Positions 19,989-29,576 of a stretch of 64,000 nucleotides of DNA are shown here, piece by piece (position 1 is the first letter of the stretch; each line of letters begins with the position of its first letter). Both the position numbers and the translations under genes were made by a program. The stretch comes from Bacillus solitudinis (lineage in GTDB: Bacteria > Bacillota > Bacilli > Bacillales > Bacillaceae_D). The notes beneath the pieces are model-generated. The model saw nothing but the letters and a program-made list of their open reading frames with translations, searched no databases and was not told where the DNA came from. The stretch lies in contig NZ_KZ454943.1 of NCBI RefSeq assembly GCF_002797395.1, positions 1,409,768 to 1,473,767 on the forward strand. The letters run 5' to 3'.

Positions 19989-21968
19989 TCACCCTTCCGC
20001 TTTCATTTCTAAAATTAAATCACGAAGCTCTGCGGCCCTCTCGAAATTCAAACTCTTCGCCGCTTCCTTCATTTCCTCTTCCATCCGTACAATCATTGCT
20101 TCCTTATCCTTCTTGCTCAGTTTCGTTTTCGGTACAACTGCCCCGTAATCATCTTCCCCTTCAGCCACCATCGTTGCTTGAATAACTTCGGGAATTCTCT
20201 TTTGAATTGTCTTCGGTGTAATGCCATGCTCTTTATTATGTTCTTCCTGGATAAAACGACGACGACCCGTTTCATCTATTGCAAGCTGCATTGATTTTGT
20301 CACTTTATCAGCATACATAATCACATGACCTTCTTCATTTCTTGCAGCCCGACCGATTGTCTGAATAAGGGCGCGATCAGAGCGAAGAAACCCTTCCTTG
20401 TCAGCATCAAGAATGGTCACAAGAGACACTTCGGGAATATCAAGCCCTTCTCTAAGTAAGTTAATCCCAATCAAAACATCAAAGGTTCCCATTCGGAGCT
20501 GTCGAATAATTTCAATTCGCTCAAGAGTCTTTATTTCTGAATGCAAATAACGAACTTTAATCCCAATCTCTTTTAAATAGTCAGTTAAATCCTCTGACAT
20601 TTTTTTCGTTAACGTTGTAACAAGGACGCGTTGGTTTTTTTCCGCTCTTGCATTAATTTCACCAATCAAATCATCAATTTGCCCCTCAATTGGACGGACA
20701 TCTATCGTTGGATCTAGTAAACCTGTTGGACGAATAATTTGTTCCACCATTTTCGGCGTATGCTCAATTTCATAAGGTCCAGGTGTAGCTGATACATAAA
20801 GAACTTGATTAACCTTTTCTTCAAATTCTTCAAATCTAAGTGGTCGGTTATCAAGCGCCGAAGGAAGTCTAAATCCATGGTTTACGAGTATCTCCTTACG
20901 AGCACGATCCCCGTTAAACATCCCACGAACCTGTGGTAATGACACATGGGACTCATCAATCATAAGTAAGAAATCATCTGGAAAGAAGTCGATTAATGTG
21001 TAAGGAGTCGCCCCTGCTTCTCGTAGAGTTAAGTGACGGGAATAATTTTCAATTCCTGAGCAAAACCCCATTTCAGCCATCATCTCAAGATCGTAACGAG
21101 TCCGCTGCTCGAGCCGCTGTGCTTCAAGAAGCTTACCTTCCTCATGCATTTCCTTCAGACGCACTTCCAACTCTGCTTCTATATTTTTAATGGCCCGCTT
21201 CAATTTCTCCTCACGGGTAACGAAGTGGGATGCCGGGAAAATCGCAACATGATTACGCTCGCCTTTGATTTCTCCAGTCAACGCATTAACCTCCGTCATC
21301 CGCTCAATCTCATCCCCGAAAAACTCAACCCTAATGCATTGTTCATCACGCGAGACCGGAAAAATTTCAACGACATCGCCACGTACCCGAAACGTACCAC
21401 GTGTGAAGTTAACATCATTTCGGTCGTACTGGATATCTACTAAATTACGCAGCAACTCATTCCGCTCGATTTCCATTCCGACACGTAGAGATAAAACAAG
21501 GTCTCGGTATTCTTCCGGTGAACCTAAGCCGTATATACATGACACACTTGCAATGATAATAACATCGTTGCGTTCAAACAATGAGCTTGTTGCCGAGTGA
21601 CGAAGCTTATCAATTTCATCGTTAATACTCGCATCCTTTTCAATGAACGTATCAGAAGACGGTACATACGCCTCCGGTTGATAATAATCGTAGTAACTAA
21701 CGAAATACTCAACCGCATTATTAGGAAAAAACTCTTTAAACTCGCTGTACAGCTGACCTGCAAGTGTTTTATTATGAGCCATAATTAACGTAGGCTTATT
21801 TATTTGTTGGATAACATTCGACATCGTAAAGGTTTTCCCAGTTCCTGTTGCTCCTAGTAATGTCTGATGCTTCGTTCCCTTTTTCATTTCGCTGACAATT
21901 TCACGAATGGCCTCTGGCTGATCACCTTCTGGTTTATATGCCGAGACAAGCTCAAACGAATTTCCCAA
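19989..21968 (-). CDS. uvrB: UvrB, excinuclease ABC subunit B
   Basis: Helicase-like damage verification subunit that receives DNA from UvrA and recruits UvrC. P-loop GATGTGKT (39-46), the damage-probing beta-hairpin around [12 protein letters not shown] (about 93-104), IDESHV, and helicase motifs VI and V are all visible. The C-terminal UVR motif ([13 protein letters not shown]) contacts UvrC. The start is TTG with GAGGGGG upstream. The 659 residues are normal. A LexA-type box lies upstream. Confidence 0.98.
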   Translation of the reverse strand: MGNSFELVSAYKPEGDQPEAIREIVSEMKKGTKHQTLLGATGTGKTFTMSNVIQQINKPTLIMAHNKTLAGQLYSEFKEFFPNNAVEYFVSYYDYYQPEAYVPSSDTFIEKDASINDEIDKLRHSATSSLFERNDVIIIASVSCIYGLGSPEEYRDLVLSLRVGMEIERNELLRNLVDIQYDRNDVNFTRGTFRVRGDVVEIFPVSRDEQCIRVEFFGDEIERMTEVNALTGEIKGERNHVAIFPASHFVTREEKLKRAIKNIEAELEVRLKEMHEEGKLLEAQRLEQRTRYDLEMMAEMGFCSGIENYSRHLTLREAGATPYTLIDFFPDDFLLMIDESHVSLPQVRGMFNGDRARKEILVNHGFRLPSALDNRPLRFEEFEEKVNQVLYVSATPGPYEIEHTPKMVEQIIRPTGLLDPTIDVRPIEGQIDDLIGEINARAEKNQRVLVTTLTKKMSEDLTDYLKEIGIKVRYLHSEIKTLERIEIIRQLRMGTFDVLIGINLLREGLDIPEVSLVTILDADKEGFLRSDRALIQTIGRAARNEEGHVIMYADKVTKSMQLAIDETGRRRFIQEEHNKEHGITPKTIQKRIPEVIQATMVAEGEDDYGAVVPKTKLSKKDKEAMIVRMEEEMKEAAKSLNFERAAELRDLILEMKAEG

Positions 21969-22006
21969 AGAAAAATCCCCCTCAAGAACATAGAATTAGT
22001 AGCATC

Positions 22007-22012
22007 ATTATA
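22007..22012 (-). promoter_or_regulatory. -10 element of the uvrBA promoter
   Basis: A perfect TATAAT on the minus strand lies about 40 bases before uvrB. The -35 is weak (GCTTTC at 17 bases) and adjoins the LexA box. Confidence 0.5.
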
Positions 22013-22043
22013 CCATAGCTAACTACGTTGAAAGCAAATGATA

Positions 22044-22057
22044 CGAATGAACGTTCG
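22044..22057 (-). promoter_or_regulatory. LexA (DinR) SOS box of uvrBA
   Basis: CGAACGTTCATTCG on the minus strand fits the Bacillus SOS box CGAAC-N4-GTTCG with one change. It sits just upstream of the -10 and inside a larger inverted repeat with arms AAAGCAAAT/ATTTGCTTT. Confidence 0.75.
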
Positions 22058-22104
22058 TTTTATTTGCTTTCTATTATTATCTTCCCGTCTCCTATTCAAC
22101 TAAA

Positions 22105-22147
22105 CAAAAAAGAGGATATCTTCAGGTCTTAACCTGAGACATCCTCT
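22105..22147 (-). terminator. Terminator after the sda-like gene
   Basis: A long stem (AGAGGAT with ATCCTCT outside, CAGGT with ACCTG inside) is followed on the minus strand by TTTTTTG. It separates the Sda-like gene from uvrB. Confidence 0.85.
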
Positions 22148-22179
22148 AATTAATGAATCTTGCTCATACTATTGCTTGT

Positions 22180-22365
22180 CTATTGTGGAGTATTTACATT
22201 TTCCTGAATTGTTACGGGTTGTTTTAGACGGTCCATTAAGTTCCGAAACTTCAGTTCATCCGCAATGAGTTCTATAAAACATTCGTCTAACTTAAACTCT
22301 AACGCCTTTTGGTAGGTATCGATTAATAAGTTGTCGGTTAAATACTTAAAAGAAGAGCGCATCAT
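22180..22365 (-). CDS. sda: Sda-like sporulation histidine kinase inhibitor
   Basis: Sixty-one residues with the Sda helical hairpin: LTDNLLIDTYQKALEF, a turn, then CFIELIADELKFRNL. Sda binds the sporulation kinase KinA and blocks the phosphorelay when DNA replication is disturbed. This copy has an extra N-terminal leader (MMRSSFKY) and a polar C-terminal tail compared with the ~46-residue B. subtilis protein. AGGGAGG precedes the first ATG. It sits between csbA and uvrB, not next to yqeF as in B. subtilis, so it may be a paralogue. Function is inferred from similarity alone. Confidence 0.82.
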   Translation of the reverse strand: MMRSSFKYLTDNLLIDTYQKALEFKLDECFIELIADELKFRNLMDRLKQPVTIQENVNTPQ

Positions 22366-22421
22366 CGCGACGACCTCCCTATTCGTTTTATCTGACTTAG
22401 GTCGGTTGCACTACCAGCTCC

Positions 22422-22453
22422 AAACTATCTAAGCGCCCAAATACAGATAGTTT
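22422..22453 (-). promoter_or_regulatory. Leader hairpin of the sda-like gene
   Basis: A perfect 9-bp inverted repeat (AAACTATCT/AGATAGTTT) with a 14-base loop lies 57-88 bases upstream of the start codon. It may be an operator or an mRNA structure. No clear DnaA boxes were seen. Confidence 0.4.
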
Positions 22454-22535
22454 ATCATCACTCCATAAGTGTTATGTATATTATACCATTCTTTTTCTAG
22501 TTTTTTCTTCTTTTTCACTCATTTTTCTTAAATTT

Positions 22536-22757
22536 CTACATCCCTTGCTTTACTCGTAATCGTCTATTGGAAATCATTAACCCAATCGCAAAAGAAAGCA
22601 CTGTTATAACGATGAGGATCCAAGACTTTTCGTGCACCCCCGTAGCAAATATCAATACCATCCACGTGACAATACTCGCGCCAATTAAGCTAAACGTCAC
22701 ACGAGTGATAACGACCATGAGTAAAAAAGGAAGAAATAACGCTAACCAAACCTCCAT
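22536..22757 (-). CDS. csbA: CsbA, general stress membrane protein
   Basis: Seventy-three residues, with two to three hydrophobic spans and a short basic C-terminus (SNRRLRVKQG). Length, composition and position upstream of uvrB match B. subtilis CsbA, a sigma-B-controlled protein of unknown function. AAAGGGG lies upstream of the ATG. I did not see a convincing sigma-B promoter in the 27-base gap to minJ, so it may be read from further upstream. Confidence 0.88.
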   Translation of the reverse strand: MEVWLALFLPFLLMVVITRVTFSLIGASIVTWMVLIFATGVHEKSWILIVITVLSFAIGLMISNRRLRVKQGM

Positions 22758-22784
22758 TAGGTCTACCCCTTTACTATTAAAACA

Positions 22785-23981
22785 TTAAATAATTGAATCT
22801 TGCAATTTCGTCTCCTTTTTTACGACTAGTATACCTAGGTGGTGATGCCCCCCATCGTAAAGAGCCCCTTGAGCAAAGCGTACTTCTCCGGCCTCATCTA
22901 ACACATCAAGCTTACAAAAGGCGGAATTTTTTTGTAGTGCCTTATAAAAGCTTATCTCATCATTAACCGCTTCTCCGTTCACCTTCACAATGACTTCTCC
23001 TACTTGAATCTTCATCTTTTCCGCGGGACTTCCAGGAATGACCCCAAGCACAATACACCCAGATGGTTTAACAGCAAACAAAGATGGCCTCGCTTCGTCA
23101 CGATGCTTTGCTAATACCCATAATAGCTCTCTCCCAAGTATGGCAACCGTACCAAGAATAAGTGCAACAACAGGCTGATAATAACTTAACACTGCGAGGA
23201 TGGCAAACAACACACCTAATCCGAGCACACGTTGCCCCATCAAACGAATCGCCAGCCGTGGCAATGTCGAACGAACACTTTGCTGAAATCCAATTAGAAA
23301 TGGAATAATAAGTGGCTGTAGGCTTGTCTCACCTAAAGAAAAAACCGGCCAAAACTCAAAGCTAGGAATAACTCCCTCAGGTACAAACAAACAAACAGGA
23401 ACAATCCATAACCGGCGCACATCATGGAAACCAATCCATTTTCCTCGCTTACTTCGTTTAAGCCGAGGAGACGTATAGGAAGCCCCCTTACCCTCGATTA
23501 ACCAACCTTCTGCAATAACAAGTGCTGCCAGTAAAATCGCAATATGAACAATCGGTACTTCTGCTGCTTCTAAATAAAGATCTGTTATTCCTCCAAACCC
23601 ACTCATATATCCCGCAAATGGTTCAATAGCAAATAGGATTAGGACAAAACCTAAGACAAATGCCGGGGACATCCAACGAACTTGAGCAGTGAGGATAGCT
23701 AATAAATAGACAATAGCGATAACAATTAGAAGGGGGAGCGTCACTACAACGCCAAGCCCTAATAGAAAAATAGAAATGAGCGATCCTGTAATAATAGCTG
23801 GCCCAAACGGAATGACAAAGTCTGCCATCAAGCTGTAGACCCGTGTATGGAATGATAATCTTTCCTTTCGAACTCGACGTTTAGACATTAGAAAAATAAC
23901 AAATAATCCAATATATAAAAGGGGATGCACAAAAAAGCTCCCAAACGCTAAACCAATACTTTTCAAGATGTCGACAATCAT
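22785..23981 (-). CDS. minJ: MinJ, PDZ-domain division-site protein
   Basis: Polytopic membrane protein that in B. subtilis links DivIVA to MinD and so keeps division away from the poles. It has 398 residues (B. subtilis about 397), with several membrane spans through residue ~290, then a C-terminal PDZ domain (VIPGSPAEKMKIQVGEVIVKVNGE). Its place between ctpB and csbA is the same as in B. subtilis. The start is an ATG. Confidence 0.92.
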   Translation of the reverse strand: MIVDILKSIGLAFGSFFVHPLLYIGLFVIFLMSKRRVRKERLSFHTRVYSLMADFVIPFGPAIITGSLISIFLLGLGVVVTLPLLIVIAIVYLLAILTAQVRWMSPAFVLGFVLILFAIEPFAGYMSGFGGITDLYLEAAEVPIVHIAILLAALVIAEGWLIEGKGASYTSPRLKRSKRGKWIGFHDVRRLWIVPVCLFVPEGVIPSFEFWPVFSLGETSLQPLIIPFLIGFQQSVRSTLPRLAIRLMGQRVLGLGVLFAILAVLSYYQPVVALILGTVAILGRELLWVLAKHRDEARPSLFAVKPSGCIVLGVIPGSPAEKMKIQVGEVIVKVNGEAVNDEISFYKALQKNSAFCKLDVLDEAGEVRFAQGALYDGGHHHLGILVVKKETKLQDSII

Positions 23982-24112
23982 AATGTTACGCCTCCAACTC
24001 TTCTCGAAACCCGTGAAATTACAGTGATAGTTTAGTTATACCTTACCTACTCATCAAAGGTAAACCTTTTTTAATGATCTACACTCTAAAAAGTCATATT
24101 CATAATAAAACA

Positions 24113-24138
24113 GGAAGGTACACGACTGTGCACCTTCC
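24113..24138 (-). terminator. Terminator after ctpB
   Basis: Stem GGAAGGTGCAC/GTGTACCTTCC on the minus strand is followed by TGTTTTATT. It lies 32 bases after the ctpB stop. Confidence 0.7.
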
Positions 24139-24170
24139 TTATTTCGACAACTTCATTCCGACTTCCTCTA

Positions 24171-25631
24171 TTAACCTTGCGCTTGCTCAAGAATTAATTC
24201 AATCGCTCTTTGCAATTGACGATCATTCTCTGGGTCTCGCACACTTTCAACGATTTTCTGTTGCAAAGAGTTAGCAGTTTCTTCATCAATGTCACCAGAA
24301 ACAGTTAGGTTATTTGCCTCCTGAAAGGCACGTACAGCCTCTTGCGTCGGCTTATCATAATACCCATCATCACGGCCAGGGTCAAAGCCAAGGCCTTTTA
24401 GCATAAGTTGAGCACTTTTCACTTGGTCATTCATCATTTCTAGTGTTAGCGTCTCTTCACTTGATAAAGGAATAGTATAGAAATAATCTGGCTGAAGAAT
24501 TTCAACTGTCGGCTTCACACCAACCTTATTAATATCATTTCCATCAGACGTTAACCATTTAAATAAGGAGAGCTTTAACTCACTTCCGTCTCCTAACTTA
24601 ATCGTCTGCTGAACGGTTCCTTTTCCAAATGTGGTTTCACCAACAACATCATAATCGCCACCTTCGATAAGCGCCGCTGCCAAAATCTCTGAAGCAGATG
24701 CACTAGAGCGATCCGTGATACCAACAATTGGGTAAGGCTTGCGTTCCTTTAACGTGGAGATATAACGAACCTTTTCCCCTTCACGATTCTGAATTTGAAC
24801 AATCGGTTTTCCCTCTGGAATAATCAGCTTGCCGATTTCCTCCACACTATCTAAATAACCACCTGGGTTACCTCTTACATCAATTAAAAGTCCATCAATA
24901 CCTTGCGATTCTAATTCTGCCAGTCCTTCTTCAAATCGATCTGCTGTATCCTCGGAAAAGGAAGTAATATTAAGTAAACCAACTTTCTTTCCGTCTCGCT
25001 CAATCACTTCAACATGAACGGTTTCAATCGGAATCGCATCGCGTTCAACTGAAATAACAATCGGTTCCTTTGTACCTGGACGTTCAATTGTCAATTTTAC
25101 CTCTGTTCCCTTTTCACCACGAATTTGTAACACTGCTTCATAAAGGGATAATCCTTCAATCGATTCACCATCAATCTTAATAATCTGGTCATTTGGCTGT
25201 AAGCCAGCTTTTTCTGCAGGGGATTCACGAAATGGCGCAACAATGGTTACTTTTCCGTCTGTCATGCTTACTTCGGCACCAATCCCCTCAAAATGTGATC
25301 CTAATGACTCCATAAATTGCTTCGCTGTATCTTGGTCCATATACACTGAATACGGATCATCGAGCGTCCGTAACATCCCTTCAATAGCACCTTCAAGCAA
25401 TTCTTCACTTTCAACTTCGTTCACGTACTGCTCCTGGATAACAGTAAGAGCTTTCGAAAATTTCTCAAGAACTTCATCATTGTTTATGTTAGCAGCTGGA
25501 CTTTCCTGTTCACCGGTTGTCGGAGCCGTTACAATATCAGCCTCATTCGAAAAAACCGAGTTTAAATATAACCCACCCATACTTAGTGCAATCAACAACA
25601 CGATAACCATTAAAAAACGTTTGCTACTCAT
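24171..25631 (-). CDS. ctpB: CtpB, carboxy-terminal processing protease (S41)
   Basis: Secreted or membrane-anchored PDZ protease. B. subtilis CtpB cleaves SpoIVFA to activate pro-sigma-K processing during sporulation. The order is an N-terminal signal anchor (about 5-27), a PDZ domain (about 120-185), the S41 core and a C-terminal peptidoglycan-binding domain. The catalytic serine is S312 in SSASASEIL, and the general-base lysine is K337 in FGKGTVQ. The frame opens at 25691, but GGGAGTG before the ATG at 25631 and homologues favour that start (486 residues). Confidence 0.94.
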   Translation of the reverse strand: MSSKRFLMVIVLLIALSMGGLYLNSVFSNEADIVTAPTTGEQESPAANINNDEVLEKFSKALTVIQEQYVNEVESEELLEGAIEGMLRTLDDPYSVYMDQDTAKQFMESLGSHFEGIGAEVSMTDGKVTIVAPFRESPAEKAGLQPNDQIIKIDGESIEGLSLYEAVLQIRGEKGTEVKLTIERPGTKEPIVISVERDAIPIETVHVEVIERDGKKVGLLNITSFSEDTADRFEEGLAELESQGIDGLLIDVRGNPGGYLDSVEEIGKLIIPEGKPIVQIQNREGEKVRYISTLKERKPYPIVGITDRSSASASEILAAALIEGGDYDVVGETTFGKGTVQQTIKLGDGSELKLSLFKWLTSDGNDINKVGVKPTVEILQPDYFYTIPLSSEETLTLEMMNDQVKSAQLMLKGLGFDPGRDDGYYDKPTQEAVRAFQEANNLTVSGDIDEETANSLQQKIVESVRDPENDRQLQRAIELILEQAQG

Positions 25632-25861
25632 TCTATCACTCCCACTCTCATCAACCCTGTTTATTAACTGGGCGTCGATACAAAGAATCACTCAGCTATT
25701 CAACTCGTTGTTTCTCTATAATATGAAAAGCTTGTACTCATTATGTTGTCATCTTACTCTCTACTATTCTAGACAATCCCCGTTCGTAAGTCAAAAGACG
25801 TCTTTATGAAAATTTTTCCCTCTCACTCTAAAAAGGAAATGCTCCTTCGATATTAAAAGAA

Positions 25862-25886
25862 AGAGGTTGCCATTTAAACAACCTCT
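25862..25886 (-). terminator. Terminator of the iron ABC operon
   Basis: Stem AGAGGTTG/CAACCTCT is followed on the minus strand by TTCTTTTAA, just after the ATPase gene. The 25632-25861 gap upstream of ctpB holds nothing else I can support. Confidence 0.75.
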
Positions 25887-25892
25887 CCCCTA

Positions 25893-26603
25893 TTATGAAT
25901 TGGCCCACATAACCAAGCTTGCACAGCCTAATATCTCTTCTGGCGGCCCGACTCGTTTGACAATCCCATTTTCAATAAATACAATTCGATCCGCTAAAGC
26001 CTGCGCATCTTCTTGGTCATGAGTAACGAAAATAGATGTGATCCCCGTCTTTTTCAAAATCATTCTAAGCTCATCCCGGATTTTCACTTGAAGGTTCGCA
26101 TCCAAATTACTAAAAGGTTCATCAAAGATTAACAAGGAAGGCGCTGGAGCAAGTGCTCTAGCAAGCGCAACACGTTGCTGTTGTCCACCACTTAATTCAA
26201 ATGGGTAACGGTCCTGATAATCTGCTAAATTGATTAACGCTAACATCTCCTCAAGACGTTGCTGCTTTTGTCGTCGATTCATCTTTCTTAAGCCATATTT
26301 AATATTTTTCGCAACCGTCATATGTGGAAATAACGCATAATCTTGAAAGACCATCCCAACCCCACGCTTCTCAGGCGGCGTAAAATGGTGCTCATCAATA
26401 ATAACTGTATCGTTAATCTTTATAGAACCCGCACTTGCGGTTTCTAACCCGGCAATTAAACGGAGTATCGTACTTTTCCCACTGCCACTCTCACCAAGAA
26501 TACACACCACTTCACCTTGCTTAATATCTAGTGAAAAATCTTTAATTGTGGGTTCACTTGCATTTCGATATTGGTATTTTAAATGATTAATTTGTACAAA
26601 CAT
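25893..26603 (-). CDS. Ferric iron ABC transporter, ATP-binding protein
   Basis: ATPase of an FbpABC/FutABC-type iron importer. Walker A GESGSGKST (about 36-44), Q-loop, ABC signature LSGGQQQR, Walker B LLIFDEPFSNLD and the switch histidine in FVTHDQEDA are intact. At 236 residues it lacks most of the C-terminal regulatory domain found in longer FbpC proteins. It overlaps the permease stop by one base (TAATG). Fur sites upstream of the operon support an iron substrate. Confidence 0.9.
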   Translation of the reverse strand: MFVQINHLKYQYRNASEPTIKDFSLDIKQGEVVCILGESGSGKSTILRLIAGLETASAGSIKINDTVIIDEHHFTPPEKRGVGMVFQDYALFPHMTVAKNIKYGLRKMNRRQKQQRLEEMLALINLADYQDRYPFELSGGQQQRVALARALAPAPSLLIFDEPFSNLDANLQVKIRDELRMILKKTGITSIFVTHDQEDAQALADRIVFIENGIVKRVGPPEEILGCASLVMWANS

Positions 26604-28243
26604 TATCTTTGCTCCTTATCTAAGACTTTATGGAAGACAAAAATACAGAGGGCACTAATCAAAATGATTAACACGGATGCTGAAGCCGCCTCATTAACCA
26701 TTTCATCATTCGCATAGACAAATGCCTTCGTCGCAAGTGTAGTGAAATTAAACGGCTGCAAAAGCATCGTCAAGGGAAGTTCCTTTAAGATATCAACAAA
26801 AACCAAAATAAAGCCCCCCATAATTCCACCCTTAATCATTGGGATATCCACTTTAAAGAAGGTCCCGATCGTTGACGTTCCAAGTGTTCGCGACGCATCA
26901 GTAAACCCAGTACCTACCTTTTCAAAGCCCGCATCAATTGAATTAAAACCAACAGCTAAGAAGCGAATCACGTATGCACTAACAAGGACAATCAAGCTAG
27001 TTCTAAAAAAGAAGCTCGGCTCTAAAGCAAATGATTGATAGATAGAGTAAATGGTATCATCTAAAGCTAAGAACACCGTAATAACCGCGATTGCAATGAC
27101 CGCTCCTGGTATCGAATACCCTAAGATACTTATCTTAGAAATCATTTTACTCATTAAGCCTTGATGAATTCTCGTATAATTTGCAATAATTAACGCACTA
27201 ATGATAATAATTGTTGCAGCAATGCTTGCCACTAAAAAGGAATTCTGAATTAATTTGAAGAATTCATAGCTTAGAATCTTCTCATATGTCATAAATACCC
27301 AATAAAGCAATTGTAAAAATGGAATAAGAAAGGCCACACTAAAAATCCCAAAGCAATAAGCAAAGGCAAGCCATGCCTTTGTACCACTTAATTGCTGAGG
27401 CTCTATTGGCTTCAGCTTAGACGAGGAATAACTATATCGTTTTCGACCTCGAATGACTTTTTCAAACACAAGGATGAAAATGACAACAATCATGAGGGTT
27501 CCAGCAAGCTTAAAAGCAGAGTCCAAGTCTCCCATACCAAACCACGTTTGGAAAATCGCTGTAATAAATGTCTGAACACCAAAGAACTTAACAACCCCAT
27601 AATCATTAATAATTTCAAGCATCACAATCGTCACGCCACCAATAATCGCCGCACGTGATATCGGCAAAATAACGCGGAAGAAGACTTCGAATGCATTTCC
27701 ACCAAGTAATCTAGCATTTTCTACAAGCGAAGAGGATTGATTTTCAAAGAAGCTTCGTGTAATGACATAAATATAGGGAAATAAAAATAATGTAAATATA
27801 AAAATCGTACCTTCAATATTCATAATATTAAAGTACTTTTGCTGAACTTGTATATCAAATGTATTTCGCAGCACCGATTGAATAATCCCCGTATAGCTAA
27901 TCATCCCATGATACGTATATGCCCCAATAAAAGGTGGGATGGCAAGAGGTAGAATTAACCCCCATTTTAAAAAGTTTCGTAGTGGAAATTTATAAACCGT
28001 CATCAGCCAAGCTAAGCTCGTACCAATGATAGTTGTAAAAGCTCCTGTAAAAGCCATAATAATCACCGTATTTTTGATGATATCTAATAATAGAAACTCT
28101 TTAACATGGAGCCAATTGTCATTTGGTTTTGAAAAGAATTCGATGGCAATTAACACATTTGGTAAGAGAATAATAGAGATGAGCAAGAAACTTAAGAACG
28201 CCCAAATATCCAGCTGGCGTTTCACTTGTTGAACTAGCTTCAC
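26603..28243 (-). CDS. Ferric iron ABC transporter, fused permease
   Basis: 546 residues with about twelve membrane spans. Two binding-protein-dependent transport domains are fused in one chain, each with an EAA-type loop (NARLLGGNAFEVFFRVILP near residue 195; DASRTLGTSTIGTFFKVDIP in the second half). This FbpB-like layout is typical of ferric ion importers. The start is GTG with AAGGA upstream. The lipoprotein gene lies 112 bases upstream. Confidence 0.9.
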   Translation of the reverse strand: MKLVQQVKRQLDIWAFLSFLLISIILLPNVLIAIEFFSKPNDNWLHVKEFLLLDIIKNTVIIMAFTGAFTTIIGTSLAWLMTVYKFPLRNFLKWGLILPLAIPPFIGAYTYHGMISYTGIIQSVLRNTFDIQVQQKYFNIMNIEGTIFIFTLFLFPYIYVITRSFFENQSSSLVENARLLGGNAFEVFFRVILPISRAAIIGGVTIVMLEIINDYGVVKFFGVQTFITAIFQTWFGMGDLDSAFKLAGTLMIVVIFILVFEKVIRGRKRYSYSSSKLKPIEPQQLSGTKAWLAFAYCFGIFSVAFLIPFLQLLYWVFMTYEKILSYEFFKLIQNSFLVASIAATIIIISALIIANYTRIHQGLMSKMISKISILGYSIPGAVIAIAVITVFLALDDTIYSIYQSFALEPSFFFRTSLIVLVSAYVIRFLAVGFNSIDAGFEKVGTGFTDASRTLGTSTIGTFFKVDIPMIKGGIMGGFILVFVDILKELPLTMLLQPFNFTTLATKAFVYANDEMVNEAASASVLIILISALCIFVFHKVLDKEQR

Positions 28244-28304
28244 TGTTTGACACGTCCTTTTAAAAAAAGCCTCAAATTTAGGTTTCTTCGTGAAAACACA
28301 AGAA

Positions 28305-28328
28305 TGTACCGTATCTTAATGATACGGC
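28305..28328 (-). other. Hairpin between the binding-protein and permease genes
   Basis: A 7-bp stem, CCGTATC/GATACGG, with few U residues after it. Such intercistronic hairpins often stabilise the upstream part of a transporter mRNA and raise the binding protein above the membrane parts. Here this is inference. Confidence 0.5.
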
Positions 28329-28355
28329 ACAAACTCTATTTTAGCATAGAAAAAC

Positions 28356-29465
28356 TTATTTCCAACCAACTTCATTAAAAATTTGCAATGCTCTTGCGTT
28401 GTTTTCTCCAAGAATTGTTAAATCAATATCTTGTTCCTTAAAATCTCCCCAAGACTTTAATAATTCAGTCGGTTCAACTTCAGGGTTTACAGGATACTCA
28501 TTGTTACCTTCTGCAAATTTAAATTGTGCATCAGCACTCGATAAGTACTCAATAAACTTAATTGCATTTGCTGCATTTTTCGCATGCTTTGTAACAGCCG
28601 CACCACTAATATTAATGTGAGTCCCGTTAGTATCTTGGTTCGGGAAGAATACTCCTACAGCTTCTCCTACAGCAGCTTCCTCTGGGTTTTCAGAGTTGAT
28701 TAGGCGTCCAACATAATACGTATTTGAAATAGCCACATCACCTTCTTCTGCAACAACTGCAGTTATCTGGTCAGTGTCACCGCCTTGTGGTTCTCTAGCC
28801 ATATTATCGACAATCCCCGCAGCCCACTCTTTTGCCGCTTCTTCACCATTTAATTCAATGAATGATGCTAAAAGTGATTGGTTATAGATATTTTCAGATG
28901 AACGAATTAACACTCTATCAGCCCACTCTTCTTCCGTTAATGCTTCATATGTTGAAAGCTCAGAAGGGTCCACACGGTCTTTTGCATACACAATCACACG
29001 TGCACGTTTCGTTAAGCCAAACCATTCATTATCAATGTCACGAAGTTTTTCTGGAATATTTGTAGTTAACGTTTCACTTTCGACAGCTTGCGTTAATTCT
29101 TTTTCCTTTAAACGTGCCAAGTTTCCTGCATCAGCTGTAATGAATACATCTGCCTCTGTTGCTTCGCCTTCACGGTCAAGACGCTCCATTAACTCATCGC
29201 CTTTTCCTTCGACGACATTTACAACAATCCCTGTTTGCTCAGTGAACAAGTCGTATAACTCACGATCGGTATCATAATGTCTGCTCGTATACAAGTTAAC
29301 AACACCAGCTTCTTCTGTCGCTTCTTCCTCAACAACTTCTTCTGTCTCAGCCTTTGGCTCTTCTACTTCACCTGTTTGTTCTTCAGGTTCTTCATTGCCC
29401 CCGCATGCAGCAAGAACAAAAATTAACATAAATCCAATTAAAAATCCTTTTAATGCTTTACTCAC
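28356..29465 (-). CDS. Ferric iron-binding lipoprotein of the ABC transporter
   Basis: Extracellular, membrane-anchored substrate receptor. The signal peptide ends in the lipobox LAAC with C21. A very acidic linker of about 35 residues follows (EEPEEQTGEVEEPKAE), then a FutA/FbpA-like periplasmic-binding fold starting at NLYTSRHYDTDREL. The adjacent tyrosines in SNTYYVGRL are the usual ferric ligands. The 369 residues match the family. The promoter overlaps a near-perfect Fur box. Confidence 0.92.
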   Translation of the reverse strand: MSKALKGFLIGFMLIFVLAACGGNEEPEEQTGEVEEPKAETEEVVEEEATEEAGVVNLYTSRHYDTDRELYDLFTEQTGIVVNVVEGKGDELMERLDREGEATEADVFITADAGNLARLKEKELTQAVESETLTTNIPEKLRDIDNEWFGLTKRARVIVYAKDRVDPSELSTYEALTEEEWADRVLIRSSENIYNQSLLASFIELNGEEAAKEWAAGIVDNMAREPQGGDTDQITAVVAEEGDVAISNTYYVGRLINSENPEEAAVGEAVGVFFPNQDTNGTHINISGAAVTKHAKNAANAIKFIEYLSSADAQFKFAEGNNEYPVNPEVEPTELLKSWGDFKEQDIDLTILGENNARALQIFNEVGWK

Positions 29466-29506
29466 GTAATGACCTCCACTTATCTATGTATTTACTAGGC
29501 TAACAA

Positions 29507-29521
29507 TAAGAATCATTATCA
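29507..29521 (-). promoter_or_regulatory. Fur box 1 (transcribed side)
   Basis: TAAGAATCATTATCA keeps one perfect half (ATTATCA) of the 7-1-7 Fur box and a weaker second half. It lies between the promoter and the start codon. Confidence 0.6.
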
Positions 29522-29539
29522 GCCTCAGCTCCATTAATG

Positions 29540-29568
29540 AGTATATTGCAGTTGATAATCATTGTCAA
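29540..29568 (-). promoter_or_regulatory. Sigma-A promoter of the iron ABC operon
   Basis: TTGACA (29563-29568), 17 bases, TATACT (29540-29545) on the minus strand. The -35 is perfect and the spacing ideal. Fur box 2 covers the -35 and part of the spacer. Confidence 0.85.
29553..29567 (-). promoter_or_regulatory. Fur box 2 (over the -35)
   Basis: TGATAATCATTGTCA matches the 7-1-7 Fur consensus TGATAATNATTATCA at all but one defined position. Its place over the -35 region predicts repression by Fe-Fur. Confidence 0.85.
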
Positions 29569-29576
29569 CTATAATT

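Noticed and set aside
22431-22535. DnaA boxes upstream of the sda-like gene
   Set aside because: The best candidates match only about six of nine positions of TTATCCACA.
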